64,000 nt of DNA from Pelagimonas phthalicica (GTDB taxonomy: Bacteria > Pseudomonadota > Alphaproteobacteria > Rhodobacterales > Rhodobacteraceae). Within the stretch, counting starts at the first letter, position 1. Each line of letters opens with the position of its first letter. Location of the stretch: positions 1,178,001 to 1,242,000 of the forward strand of contig NZ_SOAP01000002.1 of the NCBI RefSeq assembly GCF_004364805.1, written 5' to 3'. This document shows positions 36,288-44,272 of this stretch, piece by piece. A program made the position numbers and the translations under genes. The notes under the pieces are model-generated. The model was not told the origin of the DNA, searched no databases, and was given only the letters and a program-made list of their open reading frames with translations.

Positions 36288-37014
36288 TTTTGGCGGGAAC
36301 GGAGGCGGACACGGGTCCGGCCACCTCAGTTAATGCGGACATAACGGCCAGGCGTTCAAGACGGTCCATCTTGGCGAATTTACCGGCCCATCGCTCGCGT
36401 TTTCGCTTGATGCGTTCACGCTGGCGATAGTCATCCCCGAGATAGCGATAATCGTGCAAAGCACTTGGCTCTGGGAAGTTCAGCCAAAGGCTTTCTGCGG
36501 CCATCCCTTGGCGTGTGTTGGCCATGTAATCAATGCGCCGCCACCCGGCCAAAGCCTCGTCATAAAGACCCGAGCGATAGCCGGAAATCATCACCATGCA
36601 GCGCGCGGATGTGAGGATTTCCAAGAGCCGGATATGGTCATCATCTGTCAGCTCAAAATCATATAGATCGCCCCCCTTGCGGGTCTCCATGACATAGGGC
36701 GGATCGGCATAAATCAGGGTATCGGGCTGGTCGATCAATCGCGCCTTGGAAACCAGCGTTTCGAGTGTCGGCAAAAGGTCCAGGGCAGAGCCTTCAAACA
36801 GGTTCAAATCAAGGTGCGCATGGGGCCATTCCGCCAGGCAAAGACTATGCGCCTTGTTGCTGGGGTCTATGCCAATGTTTCGCTCGGCCATTGCCTTGCG
36901 CCGCAACACTGCGCCAGAGCCTAAAAACGCCTCAATATAGGTGCTGTGAGGCGGCATCTGATTGATGATGCGCTGGAAAATGCCCGCCCCGTTTTTGCCC
37001 CCCGAATAGGTCAT
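36274..37014 (-). CDS. DNA adenine methylase, D12 class (2)
   Basis: A 246-residue methyltransferase. The N-terminal YSGGKNGAGIFQRII and FLGSGAVLRRK are the SAM site, and ADPPYVMETR is the catalytic DPPY motif. It is shorter than the first methylase and shares little beyond the motifs, so the two probably differ in target or in protein partner. Its ATG overlaps the stop of a 20-codon mini-ORF. Position within a tail operon marks it as a moron-like accessory gene, likely anti-restriction. Confidence 0.85.
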   Translation of the reverse strand: MTYSGGKNGAGIFQRIINQMPPHSTYIEAFLGSGAVLRRKAMAERNIGIDPSNKAHSLCLAEWPHAHLDLNLFEGSALDLLPTLETLVSKARLIDQPDTLIYADPPYVMETRKGGDLYDFELTDDDHIRLLEILTSARCMVMISGYRSGLYDEALAGWRRIDYMANTRQGMAAESLWLNFPEPSALHDYRYLGDDYRQRERIKRKRERWAGKFAKMDRLERLAVMSALTEVAGPVSASVPAKNDDV

Positions 37015-37073
37015 GACATTTCACCCGAGCTGGCATCGTCAAAAGGGAAGTTGGCGGAATCGGCCATCGTCAT
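37011..37073 (-). CDS. 20-codon mini-ORF (MTMA...), coupled
   Basis: Reads MTMADSANFPFDDASSGEMS. Its start overlaps the stop of the DUF1353 gene and its stop overlaps the start of methylase (2), so ribosomes could pass straight through all three. The start context AAATGACGATG is repeated at two other junctions of this operon. Confidence 0.4.
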   Translation of the reverse strand: MTMADSANFPFDDASSGEMS

Positions 37074-37438
37074 TTCCGGCGTTTCCGGCCGACGGCCCAA
37101 ATGGCGAAAAGACGCAAGCGCATGGCCAAATAAGCCAGGCGTGCGCGCAGCTCCGGGGCTTGCTCACTCAGCGCCGCTTCAAACCACTGACTGTCCGCAA
37201 AGGCCCGGCGATACCCGCACTCAATAAGATAGTCGTGGATGCAGGCCGCTTTCAAAAAATAGGGATCATCCGGCGAAAACAGCCACCCCAATTGGCGCGG
37301 GACAGAGCTTTCAAATTCGCGGCCAGCGGGTACCAGTAGCTCCCACCCGCTATCCTTCTTTCCGATCTGCCAAGGCACGGGCTGCGCGGTCACATAACCA
37401 CGCGCGCCGCCCTTTTTGCACCATGACAGATCAGGCAT
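37070..37438 (-). CDS. DUF1353 family phage protein
   Basis: A 122-residue protein matching DUF1353: a WELLVPAGREFESSVPRQLG strand segment (the family GF.TDxASxPR), then AACIHDYLIECGYRR, which carries the conserved HDYLY-like motif, then a short helix with D and F. DUF1353 proteins occur in many tailed phages near fibre and lysis genes, with unknown function. The ATG ending at 37438 was preferred over a longer frame that overlaps the next gene. Confidence 0.75.
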   Translation of the reverse strand: MPDLSWCKKGGARGYVTAQPVPWQIGKKDSGWELLVPAGREFESSVPRQLGWLFSPDDPYFLKAACIHDYLIECGYRRAFADSQWFEAALSEQAPELRARLAYLAMRLRLFAIWAVGRKRRK

Positions 37439-37448
37439 TCTTGCCCCC

Positions 37449-37850
37449 TTAGAAACTGGCGGCGACTTGCGCCGCTTCGGCAGGGATTTCAGGCCAGGCG
37501 GCATCATCCAGAAAATCAGCCTCCGCATTCTCAATCAACGCCGCATTGGCCGCGCGCATGGCTTGAACCCAGCCAAGTGCGGCTGTGGCTCCGGCCAAGA
37601 TTGCAACTTCCGCATCGGTACGATTGGACGCGGTCTTGGCACCAATTACGCCCACGGCCAGCCCCATATTGGTTTGAGCCTCAGCCGACGCATGCGCGTA
37701 AATCCGGCGGCGACATTCCTCGCTGACCAAACGCTTACGCTCGGCTTTCAGAACCACGGCGATTTCATCTTCTGAAACGCCATTTGTACGCGCCGCCTCA
37801 ACAGTGGCGTTGCGCAAGATCGCGCCATTGGGCGTCTTAAAATCAAACAT
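37449..37850 (-). CDS. Phage tail-associated protein, unknown
   Basis: A 133-residue protein. The central part (RRRIYAHASAEAQTNMGLA) resembles tail-fibre assembly proteins with the ArRxRI.A pattern, and the C-terminal half is an alanine-rich helix. It sits between DUF1353 and a fibre-like gene, the usual place for a fibre chaperone. The assignment is tentative. Confidence 0.6.
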   Translation of the reverse strand: MFDFKTPNGAILRNATVEAARTNGVSEDEIAVVLKAERKRLVSEECRRRIYAHASAEAQTNMGLAVGVIGAKTASNRTDAEVAILAGATAALGWVQAMRAANAALIENAEADFLDDAAWPEIPAEAAQVAASF

Positions 37851-37864
37851 TGGTTTCTCCGGTT

Positions 37865-38569
37865 CTAGAGGGTGGTGTTTGCGGCCAGAAGACGACCAAC
37901 GGTTGCCGGGTCTGTGCCTGCCGCGTAGCCGTCAACCCACAGGCCAGCCATTTCAGCCGGGACGGTTACGGCGTTCAGCCAGAAGGCATAAAGCGCGTTG
38001 CCGCTCAAGAAGGCGTGGTTTGCGCCCGCTGGCACTTCCATTTCGCAATCAAACAGATCAACGAACATATTGGTGCGGCCATAGAACATACCGCGCGGCG
38101 TGACATGGGCTGAGACTTGCGTTGTGGCCAGGCGCAGGTCGCGGCACAGAATTGTGCAATTGCGCCCGGTCGAAGTGATAGTTGGCGCGCGGGTGTCAAT
38201 TGCGTCGATTTCCGGTGCCCAGGACAAGCGGCGCTTCACGCCAATTTCAGAGGATGCCAAGGTCAAGGACGCGGCGGGAATTGCGACATAGCTGTCAACC
38301 ACCAGGTCAGTCATGAGCGACACATAGTAATAGCCGCCGGGGATCATGAACTTTGCCGCCCCATCCAGAGACGGAACCGGGCTTTCTTCGGTCCCAAGAC
38401 CGTCAACATCATCACCAGTGGCCGCGTCCACAAACACCTTCCGGCCCATGGCCCCGCTCAAGCTGGAAAGGATGGCTTGCAAGCGCGCGTCAATCTGGGG
38501 GATTTTGCCTGCAATATCGCCATGCAGCGCGCTCAGCGCCGCCAGCATTTCTGTGATTTGGTTCGACAT
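37865..38569 (-). CDS. Tail fibre-like protein (beta-helix)
   Basis: A 234-residue protein. An N-terminal helical region (SNQITEMLAALSALHGDIAG) may form a trimeric stalk. It is followed by KVFVDAATGDDVDGLGTEES, the same beta-helix entry pattern seen in the 505-residue spike, and a series of short strands. It probably is a second receptor-binding or spike-anchor protein. Three bases separate it from the fibre gene upstream. Confidence 0.65.
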   Translation of the reverse strand: MSNQITEMLAALSALHGDIAGKIPQIDARLQAILSSLSGAMGRKVFVDAATGDDVDGLGTEESPVPSLDGAAKFMIPGGYYYVSLMTDLVVDSYVAIPAASLTLASSEIGVKRRLSWAPEIDAIDTRAPTITSTGRNCTILCRDLRLATTQVSAHVTPRGMFYGRTNMFVDLFDCEMEVPAGANHAFLSGNALYAFWLNAVTVPAEMAGLWVDGYAAGTDPATVGRLLAANTTL

Positions 38570-38571
38570 GT

Positions 38572-39117
38572 TTACGCTCCGGGATAGCGGCCATGTTCCT
38601 TGCGGAACCCTTCGGCCAGATGGAATTGTTGACGGGTGATTTTGGCTTGGTTTGCGATGATCAGCGCGAACTCATGATCAAAGATCACTTTCACATCCGG
38701 GCCGGTCGCAACCACATTGACGGAATTGTCGGGCAAGCCTGACAAGGCCAACGTGAACGCCACCACAACCTCCCCGGCTGCCGTCTTGAACATGAGCGGC
38801 GTGGTCTCATCCGACCAGATGGCCAGATGTGTGCCATCATCCAGAACAAAGCTGACTTCGCGCACCCAAAACTCCGGCGACGCTTGCAGGTGGCCTTGCA
38901 CCGTGATCGTCGCTGGCCCGGTGCGTTCGCCGCCGCCAACGGCAACCCGTAAGCGTTCATTGCGCAGCCCATCCGCCCCCTTTCCAGGCTCATAGCCAGC
39001 GCCGCCCCCGTCGCCAAAGGCCATATGGGTGATGTTGCCTTCCAGCCCCTGAGAACTTGCAGAGAGAATGGCGTTTAGCCCTGCATCCGTGATTACCGGT
39101 TGGATAAAATGTGACAT
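38572..39117 (-). CDS. Phage tail fibre N-terminal-type protein (P2 gpH-like)
   Basis: A 181-residue protein with the conserved start of P2-like fibre proteins: QPVITDAGLNAILSASSQGL, then ITHMAFGDGGGAGYEP and FWVREVSFVLDDGT. It is much shorter than P2 gpH (about 670), so the distal fibre is presumably supplied by the separate spike genes downstream. AGGA precedes the ATG ending at 39117. The frame is open upstream into the gpI C-terminal region. Confidence 0.8.
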   Translation of the reverse strand: MSHFIQPVITDAGLNAILSASSQGLEGNITHMAFGDGGGAGYEPGKGADGLRNERLRVAVGGGERTGPATITVQGHLQASPEFWVREVSFVLDDGTHLAIWSDETTPLMFKTAAGEVVVAFTLALSGLPDNSVNVVATGPDVKVIFDHEFALIIANQAKITRQQFHLAEGFRKEHGRYPGA

Positions 39118-39507
39118 GTGTCCTAACGCTGCCTTTGCCGTAATTCTGTGGATTTCGATCACCTGCACCGCCGAAGTGGCACCCAGCCCGGATTTGAACC
39201 CGGTGGGGCGTTTTGCGCCCCCTTTCGCGCGCGTGACGCCCAGCGTTGTCGCCGCTGTGACCAGGCGCAAAGGTGTTGCAAAGGCGGATGGCCGCTTGGC
39301 CTGACCACGTCCGCGCGCCACTTGCAGCGCTTGCGCCGCCGCTGTGACACCGATGCCGCCGGTTATATTCACGCCAACGCGGACGCTACTTTCCTGCGAC
39401 CAACGCTTGGTCACGTCGATCATGCGCCGCGCCGCACTCAAGGTGCGTGGGCCAAGCACCGCGTTTTCGTCAAACAGTGCCTCGCCCACCGGAAAAGGTG
39501 ATTTCAT
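39118..39507 (-). other. C-terminal part of the gpI gene, displaced by a frameshift
   Basis: Coding-like sequence (VGEALFDENAVLGPRTLSAA, RRMIDVTKRWSQESSVRVGV, then alanine-rich repeats) continues the gpI protein in another frame and stays open into the fibre gene. Removing one T from the TTTT run (minus strand) at about 39496 joins it to the N-terminal part. No stop separates it from the fibre ORF. Confidence 0.55.
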
Positions 39508-39871
39508 GGGTATTCGGCACGCCCATGGGCTGCATGTCATGCCACTGAGTGATGCGCATCTGCATGCCCAATAGGCGCAGCCCCAAACGCACACCGGCTG
39601 TGTATCCCTGCAAGGATTTGAGCCGCCAAATCTCACTCAGAATGCGGCGCTGAACATGTTCCGGGAAATTCGGATCAACGAATTCCTGCGCCGAAAACGC
39701 GCGGACCAGGTACGGCAAGGCACGGGCGTCAACGGTCATGGGGGCAACTAGGCTCAGCTTGGTCAAATCCAGCTCGGCCAACATCTCGCCAAAGGTCTGC
39801 ACCAGGGCGCGCTGGCGCTCATCATTGATACCAGGGGGGACCAGAGAAAGCGGGATCAGCGACTTAGACAT
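39470..39871 (-). CDS. Phage tail protein I (baseplate), N-terminal part
   Basis: The visible frame gives 133 residues that match P2 gpI: LIPLSLVPPGINDERQRALV, LPYLVRAFSAQEFVDPNFPE, and RRILSEIWRLKSLQGYTAGV. The frame closes early in a TTTT run, and the expected C-terminal half continues in another frame downstream. The start (ATG ending at 39871) overlaps the gpJ stop by eight bases. As read, the product would be truncated. Confidence 0.75.
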   Translation of the reverse strand: MSKSLIPLSLVPPGINDERQRALVQTFGEMLAELDLTKLSLVAPMTVDARALPYLVRAFSAQEFVDPNFPEHVQRRILSEIWRLKSLQGYTAGVRLGLRLLGMQMRITQWHDMQPMGVPNTHEITFSGGRGTV

Positions 39872-41003
39872 TGGGAGCCTCAACCACTGACACGTTGAAA
39901 TTCCCGATCACCGCGAAATGCGTCGATGGCAGATCTGTGAATTCGAAGTCAGGGCCATCCACTCCGACCACACCGGCCATGGCGCGCGCTGCTTCATTCA
40001 AAGCAGACGGGGAGACCTGAGACCCCAACACCTGCCCCCATTCGTCAAACTTCGCCCGCAAACGCTGCTCTTTTTCAGCCTCAACAGAGGCGAGATAACC
40101 AGGAGCCACGCGGATCGTCATGTTCACATCAAAGACCTGCGAAACCGCTTCATGAATGGTCACGTAATCCCCCATCGGGATCATGGTTTCCGGGTCCAGA
40201 TAGGCAAGGATCGCATCCGCAATCGCCTGTGGAGCTACCCCTGAATTCATGAGGGGATAAATGTGAATATGACCAGGCTGCGGGCGTGTCACTTCAACGT
40301 CAACAATGTCGGGATGCACGGCCTTGACCAGGACACGATAGGCCTGCCGTGAGCCGCCTCGCGTGACCAGCTCAAAGGCATTCAGAACCCGCGCGCGAAA
40401 CGCCCCGTCCCGTTCTCGCTCCGAGCCGCCAGCCGTGATCTGCGTATTCGACACGCTCTCAACATAGGCAATCGGGTCAAGCAAATCGTCAACTTGGCCG
40501 ATCTGCAAATCATTGAAGGCAACACCCGCACCGACCGCAGTTACGGCGACCGGCGCGGCGACTTCTCCAGCCGGAATGACCAATTCGGCATCCGTGCGAA
40601 ACACCAGCTCAGGGCCTGCCGAAACCCGCGTTCCTTTCGGAACAATCACCGCCTGGTGATGCGCCTCTGCCAGAGAAAACATGACTTCAGAACGCGCGAA
40701 TTGTGCCAGCAGGCGATAGGTGTCGACATTGGCCCAAATGCGGTCCAAGTGCTCACCTTGGGCAAAGATAGCTAGGTTCTGCAAAAGGCCGGTCTGGATC
40801 GCCTCACCAACATTCGCCAGCGAGTAGGTCATCAAATCAATGACAAAGCTTTCCGTTTGCGACGGATACATTTTGCGCCCGGAAATCGCCTCGAATTTGG
40901 CGATCAACTGCGCCTTGATCGCAATGGAATCACGCTGGCCAAAATTGGGAACCGGCAGGGCGCGCAGTTGCTCTAAGGTGAGAGTGGTCGGCATGAAGCT
41001 CAT
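39864..41003 (-). CDS. Phage baseplate protein J
   Basis: A 379-residue baseplate wedge protein. Family features: LEQLRALPVPNFGQRDSIAI near the start, the ESVSNTQITAGGSERERDGA segment (conserved GG..ES.e..R.R), and RQAYRVLVKAVHPDIVDVEV. The order W-J-I-H follows P2 exactly. It overlaps gpW by four bases and gpI by eight. Confidence 0.92.
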   Translation of the reverse strand: MSFMPTTLTLEQLRALPVPNFGQRDSIAIKAQLIAKFEAISGRKMYPSQTESFVIDLMTYSLANVGEAIQTGLLQNLAIFAQGEHLDRIWANVDTYRLLAQFARSEVMFSLAEAHHQAVIVPKGTRVSAGPELVFRTDAELVIPAGEVAAPVAVTAVGAGVAFNDLQIGQVDDLLDPIAYVESVSNTQITAGGSERERDGAFRARVLNAFELVTRGGSRQAYRVLVKAVHPDIVDVEVTRPQPGHIHIYPLMNSGVAPQAIADAILAYLDPETMIPMGDYVTIHEAVSQVFDVNMTIRVAPGYLASVEAEKEQRLRAKFDEWGQVLGSQVSPSALNEAARAMAGVVGVDGPDFEFTDLPSTHFAVIGNFNVSVVEAPNV

Positions 41004-41428
41004 GAGGCCAAACGCTCCTCACCCGCCACCAATGGCATGGTCAAAATTTGCTGATCATCCAGGACACCGGCAGCGGGTTGCCAATGAACCTCCGCCACCA
41101 AACGCGCATATTCGGCCTCATAAACCCGCACGACAGAAACCGTGACGCGCGGCTCCCACATGGCAATTGCATCCCAAATCGCCCGCTGAATTTGCGGGAT
41201 GGCAATATTCGGGTGACGGTCAATATAGGGCTGCAAATCGCACCCTTTGAGCGGCTCGGTTGGCACCGATCCGAGCGGGGTCAAAATAAGGTTTGTGATG
41301 CTTTGGGTCAGATCACCCAACCCAGCGACAATTTCTCCCCAAAACACTGGCCGCTCACCCGTTTGCGGATCAGCGCGCCCAACTTTGAGCGACCAGTGCT
41401 TAAAAGGAATGTCGTATTTGTCCTGCAT
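41000..41428 (-). CDS. Phage baseplate protein W (gp25-like)
   Basis: A 142-residue gp25/gpW-type baseplate protein. The family core DLTQSITNLILTPLGSVPTE and the helix region QIQRAIWDAIAMWEPRVTV are clear. The start is uncertain: the ATG ending at 41428 has no ribosome site. The gene lies just after a terminator that closes the membrane moron, so its expression may have been altered by that insertion. Confidence 0.85.
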   Translation of the reverse strand: MQDKYDIPFKHWSLKVGRADPQTGERPVFWGEIVAGLGDLTQSITNLILTPLGSVPTEPLKGCDLQPYIDRHPNIAIPQIQRAIWDAIAMWEPRVTVSVVRVYEAEYARLVAEVHWQPAAGVLDDQQILTMPLVAGEERLAS

Positions 41429-41457
41429 ACAAAGGTGATAGGCAGGCAGGCCCAACA

Positions 41458-41479
41458 AAAAAGGCGGACACATGTCCGC
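41458..41479 (-). terminator. Terminator of the membrane moron gene
   Basis: On the minus strand, arms GCGGAC and GTCCGC form a hairpin followed by CTTTTTTG. It lies between the moron stop (41621) and the gpW start (41428). Confidence 0.6.
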
Positions 41480-41620
41480 GCTAGATCGCTGAAAAATCAG
41501 CCGACGGCTAAGGGTTGGTTTGTTACAGGCGAAGATCCTAGTTGCAGCGTCACCAAGGGTTTCCACAAAAGAAACTTTGTTTACAGTTATTGGTATTCGA
41601 GACGGCGTGGCCCCATGTTT

Positions 41621-42130
41621 TTACACAAATAGGTCGCCAAATGCCCAAATGATTGTACCAACTGCTGCGACCTCAATTTGAGAAATCCCCAACGAGTGTG
41701 TGACTTCTCTGAGATCGGCAGTTAATTTAGGACCTTCAGTGACTGCGATGTACTCACTCGCTACAATGCTGAGTAAATGTCTCTGCGGCATATTAGGATT
41801 TTGGCGAGCCAAGCGATTAAGTCTGGTGCTCCAGTCTCCGTCTTTGCCTATGGAAGATTGCTTCTGCATGTTTTTGACATAAACCTCGGTGACTTCGAGA
41901 GCTTTCCCATAGTGAAGCCACAACCACAACAGGGCTAACGCAAGCAATGCAATCACCGCACCAGATCGGCTAAAATAGTCGTTTCCAAACACACATTCTG
42001 CCCAGTGGCCTAAAATTAGAACTTCAGCGCACAAGAAGTACAAAAACGGACGTTTTGACAAAGTGAGAATGAACCGACGAAATGGAAATTTCTGGTTCGA
42101 AAAAAGTGGCCGCCTCAATACACACCTCAT
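41621..42130 (-). CDS. Membrane protein, moron inserted in the tail operon
   Basis: A 169-residue protein with hydrophobic spans at about residues 28-45, 58-73 and 150-165, and a cytoplasm-type polar loop of about 75 residues between. The C-terminus (IEVAAVGTIIWAFGDLFV) is a membrane helix ending in a GD pair. The gene is more AT-rich than the tail genes, separates V from W, and has its own promoter and terminator. That is the profile of a lysogenic-conversion or superinfection-exclusion gene; the role is inferred. Confidence 0.7.
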   Translation of the reverse strand: MRCVLRRPLFSNQKFPFRRFILTLSKRPFLYFLCAEVLILGHWAECVFGNDYFSRSGAVIALLALALLWLWLHYGKALEVTEVYVKNMQKQSSIGKDGDWSTRLNRLARQNPNMPQRHLLSIVASEYIAVTEGPKLTADLREVTHSLGISQIEVAAVGTIIWAFGDLFV

Positions 42131-42141
42131 TTTTTTTCAAG

Positions 42142-42170
42142 ATTTTAGTTAATTGAAACAGCGGCGTAAA
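42142..42170 (-). promoter_or_regulatory. Promoter of the membrane moron
   Basis: On the minus strand TTTACG (-35) and TAAAAT (-10) are separated by exactly 17 bases, 12 bases before the moron start. The match to a sigma-70 promoter is good in this AT-rich gap. Confidence 0.5.
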
Positions 42171-42261
42171 CCGGTCAAAGCGAACTTGAACTGATTCTGC
42201 GCGAAAGCCTAGTTCCTAATGATGACCAACTACTATATGCAGAAATTCACACATTGCTCAC

Positions 42262-42798
42262 TCATGTCGGCTCACCAGTCAATGAGCTTCCTGACATGAC
42301 ATCTTCGTGCTTGTGATCATGACCGATATTGACGTCTTTGTTTGTCAGCACATCCGCATCAATTTTGACGGCATCCGCTTTCAGCGTGATTGTCTCAGCG
42401 TCCAAAACCAGCGCCCCGGACGTCTTGACCGAAACCGGCCCATTGGTCTCAACCGTCACTGCGCCGGTGGCCTTATTGACATGGACAGCCCCGCCGTCCC
42501 AAACCAGCCCAATATCGTCATTTGAGCCAAAAGGCGGTTTTCTCTGGTCATTGTATCGAGACCCGATCAAACACCCAGCCTCGCCCCTGGCGTCCAGGGC
42601 GCACCACACCTCATCACCCTTATTGGGCATCATGAATGTCGCGGTTTCTCCGCCCGATCTGGCCAGAACATCAATCCAATGAGAGACCACCTCGTCCTCA
42701 TCTTCGAATTGAACCCGCACCCGCTTTTTAACCGGGTCTCGCTGCACCACAATGCCGCGCTTATTTGTGTTATTGGCCTCATATTCACGCGCGCGCAT
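42262..42798 (-). CDS. Phage baseplate assembly protein V
   Basis: A 178-residue puncturing-device protein of the P2 gpV type. An N-terminal OB-fold domain (KRGIVVQRDPVKKRVRVQFE, then DEVWCALDARGEAGCLIGSR) is followed by a triple-stranded beta-helix of short repeats (TGAVTVETNGPVSVKTSGAL) and a histidine-rich C-terminal tip (NIGHDHKHEDV) that may bind iron. It overlaps gpD by 14 bases. Confidence 0.9.
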   Translation of the reverse strand: MRAREYEANNTNKRGIVVQRDPVKKRVRVQFEDEDEVVSHWIDVLARSGGETATFMMPNKGDEVWCALDARGEAGCLIGSRYNDQRKPPFGSNDDIGLVWDGGAVHVNKATGAVTVETNGPVSVKTSGALVLDAETITLKADAVKIDADVLTNKDVNIGHDHKHEDVMSGSSLTGEPT

Positions 42799-43777
42799 CG
42801 ACCAGCTCCAAAGAAACTTCATGACCGTCACGCGACAGAGTGTGGGTTGAGCTGTCAATCAGCCGCTTGCCGTCATAGCGCCCAAAGCCAGTCAGATTGA
42901 CCGTATTGCCCGCAACCGCCAGAGCGTTTCCGACCAGGTCACAAGAGCCGGAAAACTTGCCACGATTGGCGCGATGCAGCTCCGATTTCACCCGCGCTTC
43001 GGCTTGAGCCAGGCCCTCCAACCGCTCGCCGGAAATCTTGAGCACATCGCCGGTGGTGATATTCGGGTCTACCTCTTCATACCGGGTCAGCTTGCCCTTG
43101 TTTTGGTCAAGGTATTTTGCTTCGCCCTTGGAATAGGTGCCGGTACTTTCAAAGAAGAAATCATAGCTGATTACGTCAGCCTTCGCGATCTCAAGTGAGG
43201 CCTTTCGACCGTCAACAGATTTGAAACTGGTGAACACCACAAAGTCGCCACGCAGGTTGAAATAATGCCCGGTCTCATTAGCTAAGAGCTTTAGAAATTC
43301 CAGATCGCGCTCGCGGCGCTGAGTGATGCGCTCAAAAAACAAGTCGTTGATTTCACCCATGACGCCAAGACCAACCCGGCCCGCCACTTCATGAACCACA
43401 TCAGCCAGATTGATGCGCTCATAGGCTTTCGTCTTTTGCGTTCTTAGCGGCTTTGTCACCGGCGCGGCCAACCCGCTGATTGTCATCAAGTCGCCGTCAC
43501 GCCCACCCGAGGCATTGGGCTGGTCCAACTCAAACAAGCCACAGGGCAGTTTTCGCTGCTCAGCATCAAAGATCGTCAACTGCATTTTGCTGCCAATCTC
43601 TGGATACCAGCTAGACTTCCACCGCCCATCCTTGTCATGCACTGTGACCGTCATTTCTGACTCTTTGCCATGTAGATGATCGGTGTAGCTGACCTCTGTC
43701 ACCATAGAGCTGATATCGGCGGAAATGTCGGTGCCCTCATAGATCAGCTCAAAAAATGGGGCCGGAACGCCACTCAT
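42785..43777 (-). CDS. Phage late control D / tail hub protein
   Basis: A 330-residue protein of the gpD/VgrG-like family that forms the tail hub. Characteristic segments include YEGTDISADISSMVTEVSYT, then DPNITTGDVLKISGERLEGL and a closing HTLSRDGHEVSLELVDA. It overlaps X and V genes by four and 14 bases. Confidence 0.9.
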   Translation of the reverse strand: MSGVPAPFFELIYEGTDISADISSMVTEVSYTDHLHGKESEMTVTVHDKDGRWKSSWYPEIGSKMQLTIFDAEQRKLPCGLFELDQPNASGGRDGDLMTISGLAAPVTKPLRTQKTKAYERINLADVVHEVAGRVGLGVMGEINDLFFERITQRRERDLEFLKLLANETGHYFNLRGDFVVFTSFKSVDGRKASLEIAKADVISYDFFFESTGTYSKGEAKYLDQNKGKLTRYEEVDPNITTGDVLKISGERLEGLAQAEARVKSELHRANRGKFSGSCDLVGNALAVAGNTVNLTGFGRYDGKRLIDSSTHTLSRDGHEVSLELVDARA

Positions 43778-44034
43778 GGCTCACCTCCCCCGCCGCGCTT
43801 CCAAGGTGGCAAATCGCTTTCCAGCGCCACCTGTTCGGCCTCGAGCACCGGCACTTTCAACGTTATGCCCGGCGCTAAGATCAGATCAGGAACCCGGATC
43901 GGCTCCAAATACAGCTCCCGGTTGGCCTCAAGCAAAATCGTCTGTTTGGACGCATCACCATAGTATTTCCAAGCCAACATGTCCCAGCGATCACCGGCAA
44001 CGGTTTTGTGTTCCAAATAGCCGCCATCTGCCAT
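43774..44034 (-). CDS. Phage tail protein X
   Basis: An 86-residue LysM-like tail protein. The pattern HKTVAGDRWDMLAWKYYGDA is the family hallmark, followed by LEANREL and VPDLILAPGITLKVP. The ATG ending at 44034 follows GGGGG and overlaps the stop of the truncated upstream tail gene by sharing the ATATCA junction. It belongs with gpD in the hub. Confidence 0.9.
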   Translation of the reverse strand: MADGGYLEHKTVAGDRWDMLAWKYYGDASKQTILLEANRELYLEPIRVPDLILAPGITLKVPVLEAEQVALESDLPPWKRGGGGEP

Positions 44035-44035
44035 A

Positions 44036-44272
44036 TCAGCCCCCACGGATCAGCGGATTGTTCACCGCGCCAAGGCTCACGCCAGGCGCAATCGCCTGGG
44101 CCAGCCGCTCAAAGTGGCCTATGAGACTGCCAACCGGGGCTTCAATCAGGGAAAGGGTCGCTTCTAGACGGGTAATGCGCCCGCCTGGCGTCGCCTTTTG
44201 CACGGTCACATCCAACCCTTCGACCACATAGCGCACGCCCTGAAAGCTCCCTAGTTGTGAAAGCAGCGGCAC
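44036..44272 (-). pseudogene. Truncated tail gene (C-terminal fragment, gpU-like)
   Basis: About 72 C-terminal residues remain: FQGVRYVVEGLDVTVQKATP followed by GGRITRLEATLSLIEAP. The GxYVVE and final LSL strand resemble the end of P2 gpU, which normally precedes X. The N-terminal half is absent, and the sequence changes at about 44250 into a kinase gene fragment on the other strand. No capsid or other tail genes lie beyond it. Confidence 0.6.

Noticed and set aside
32748-44272. Tailocin (phage-tail-like bacteriocin) cluster
   Set aside because: Hub, baseplate and fibre genes are present, but sheath, tube, tape-measure and lysis genes are not, and one baseplate gene is frameshifted.
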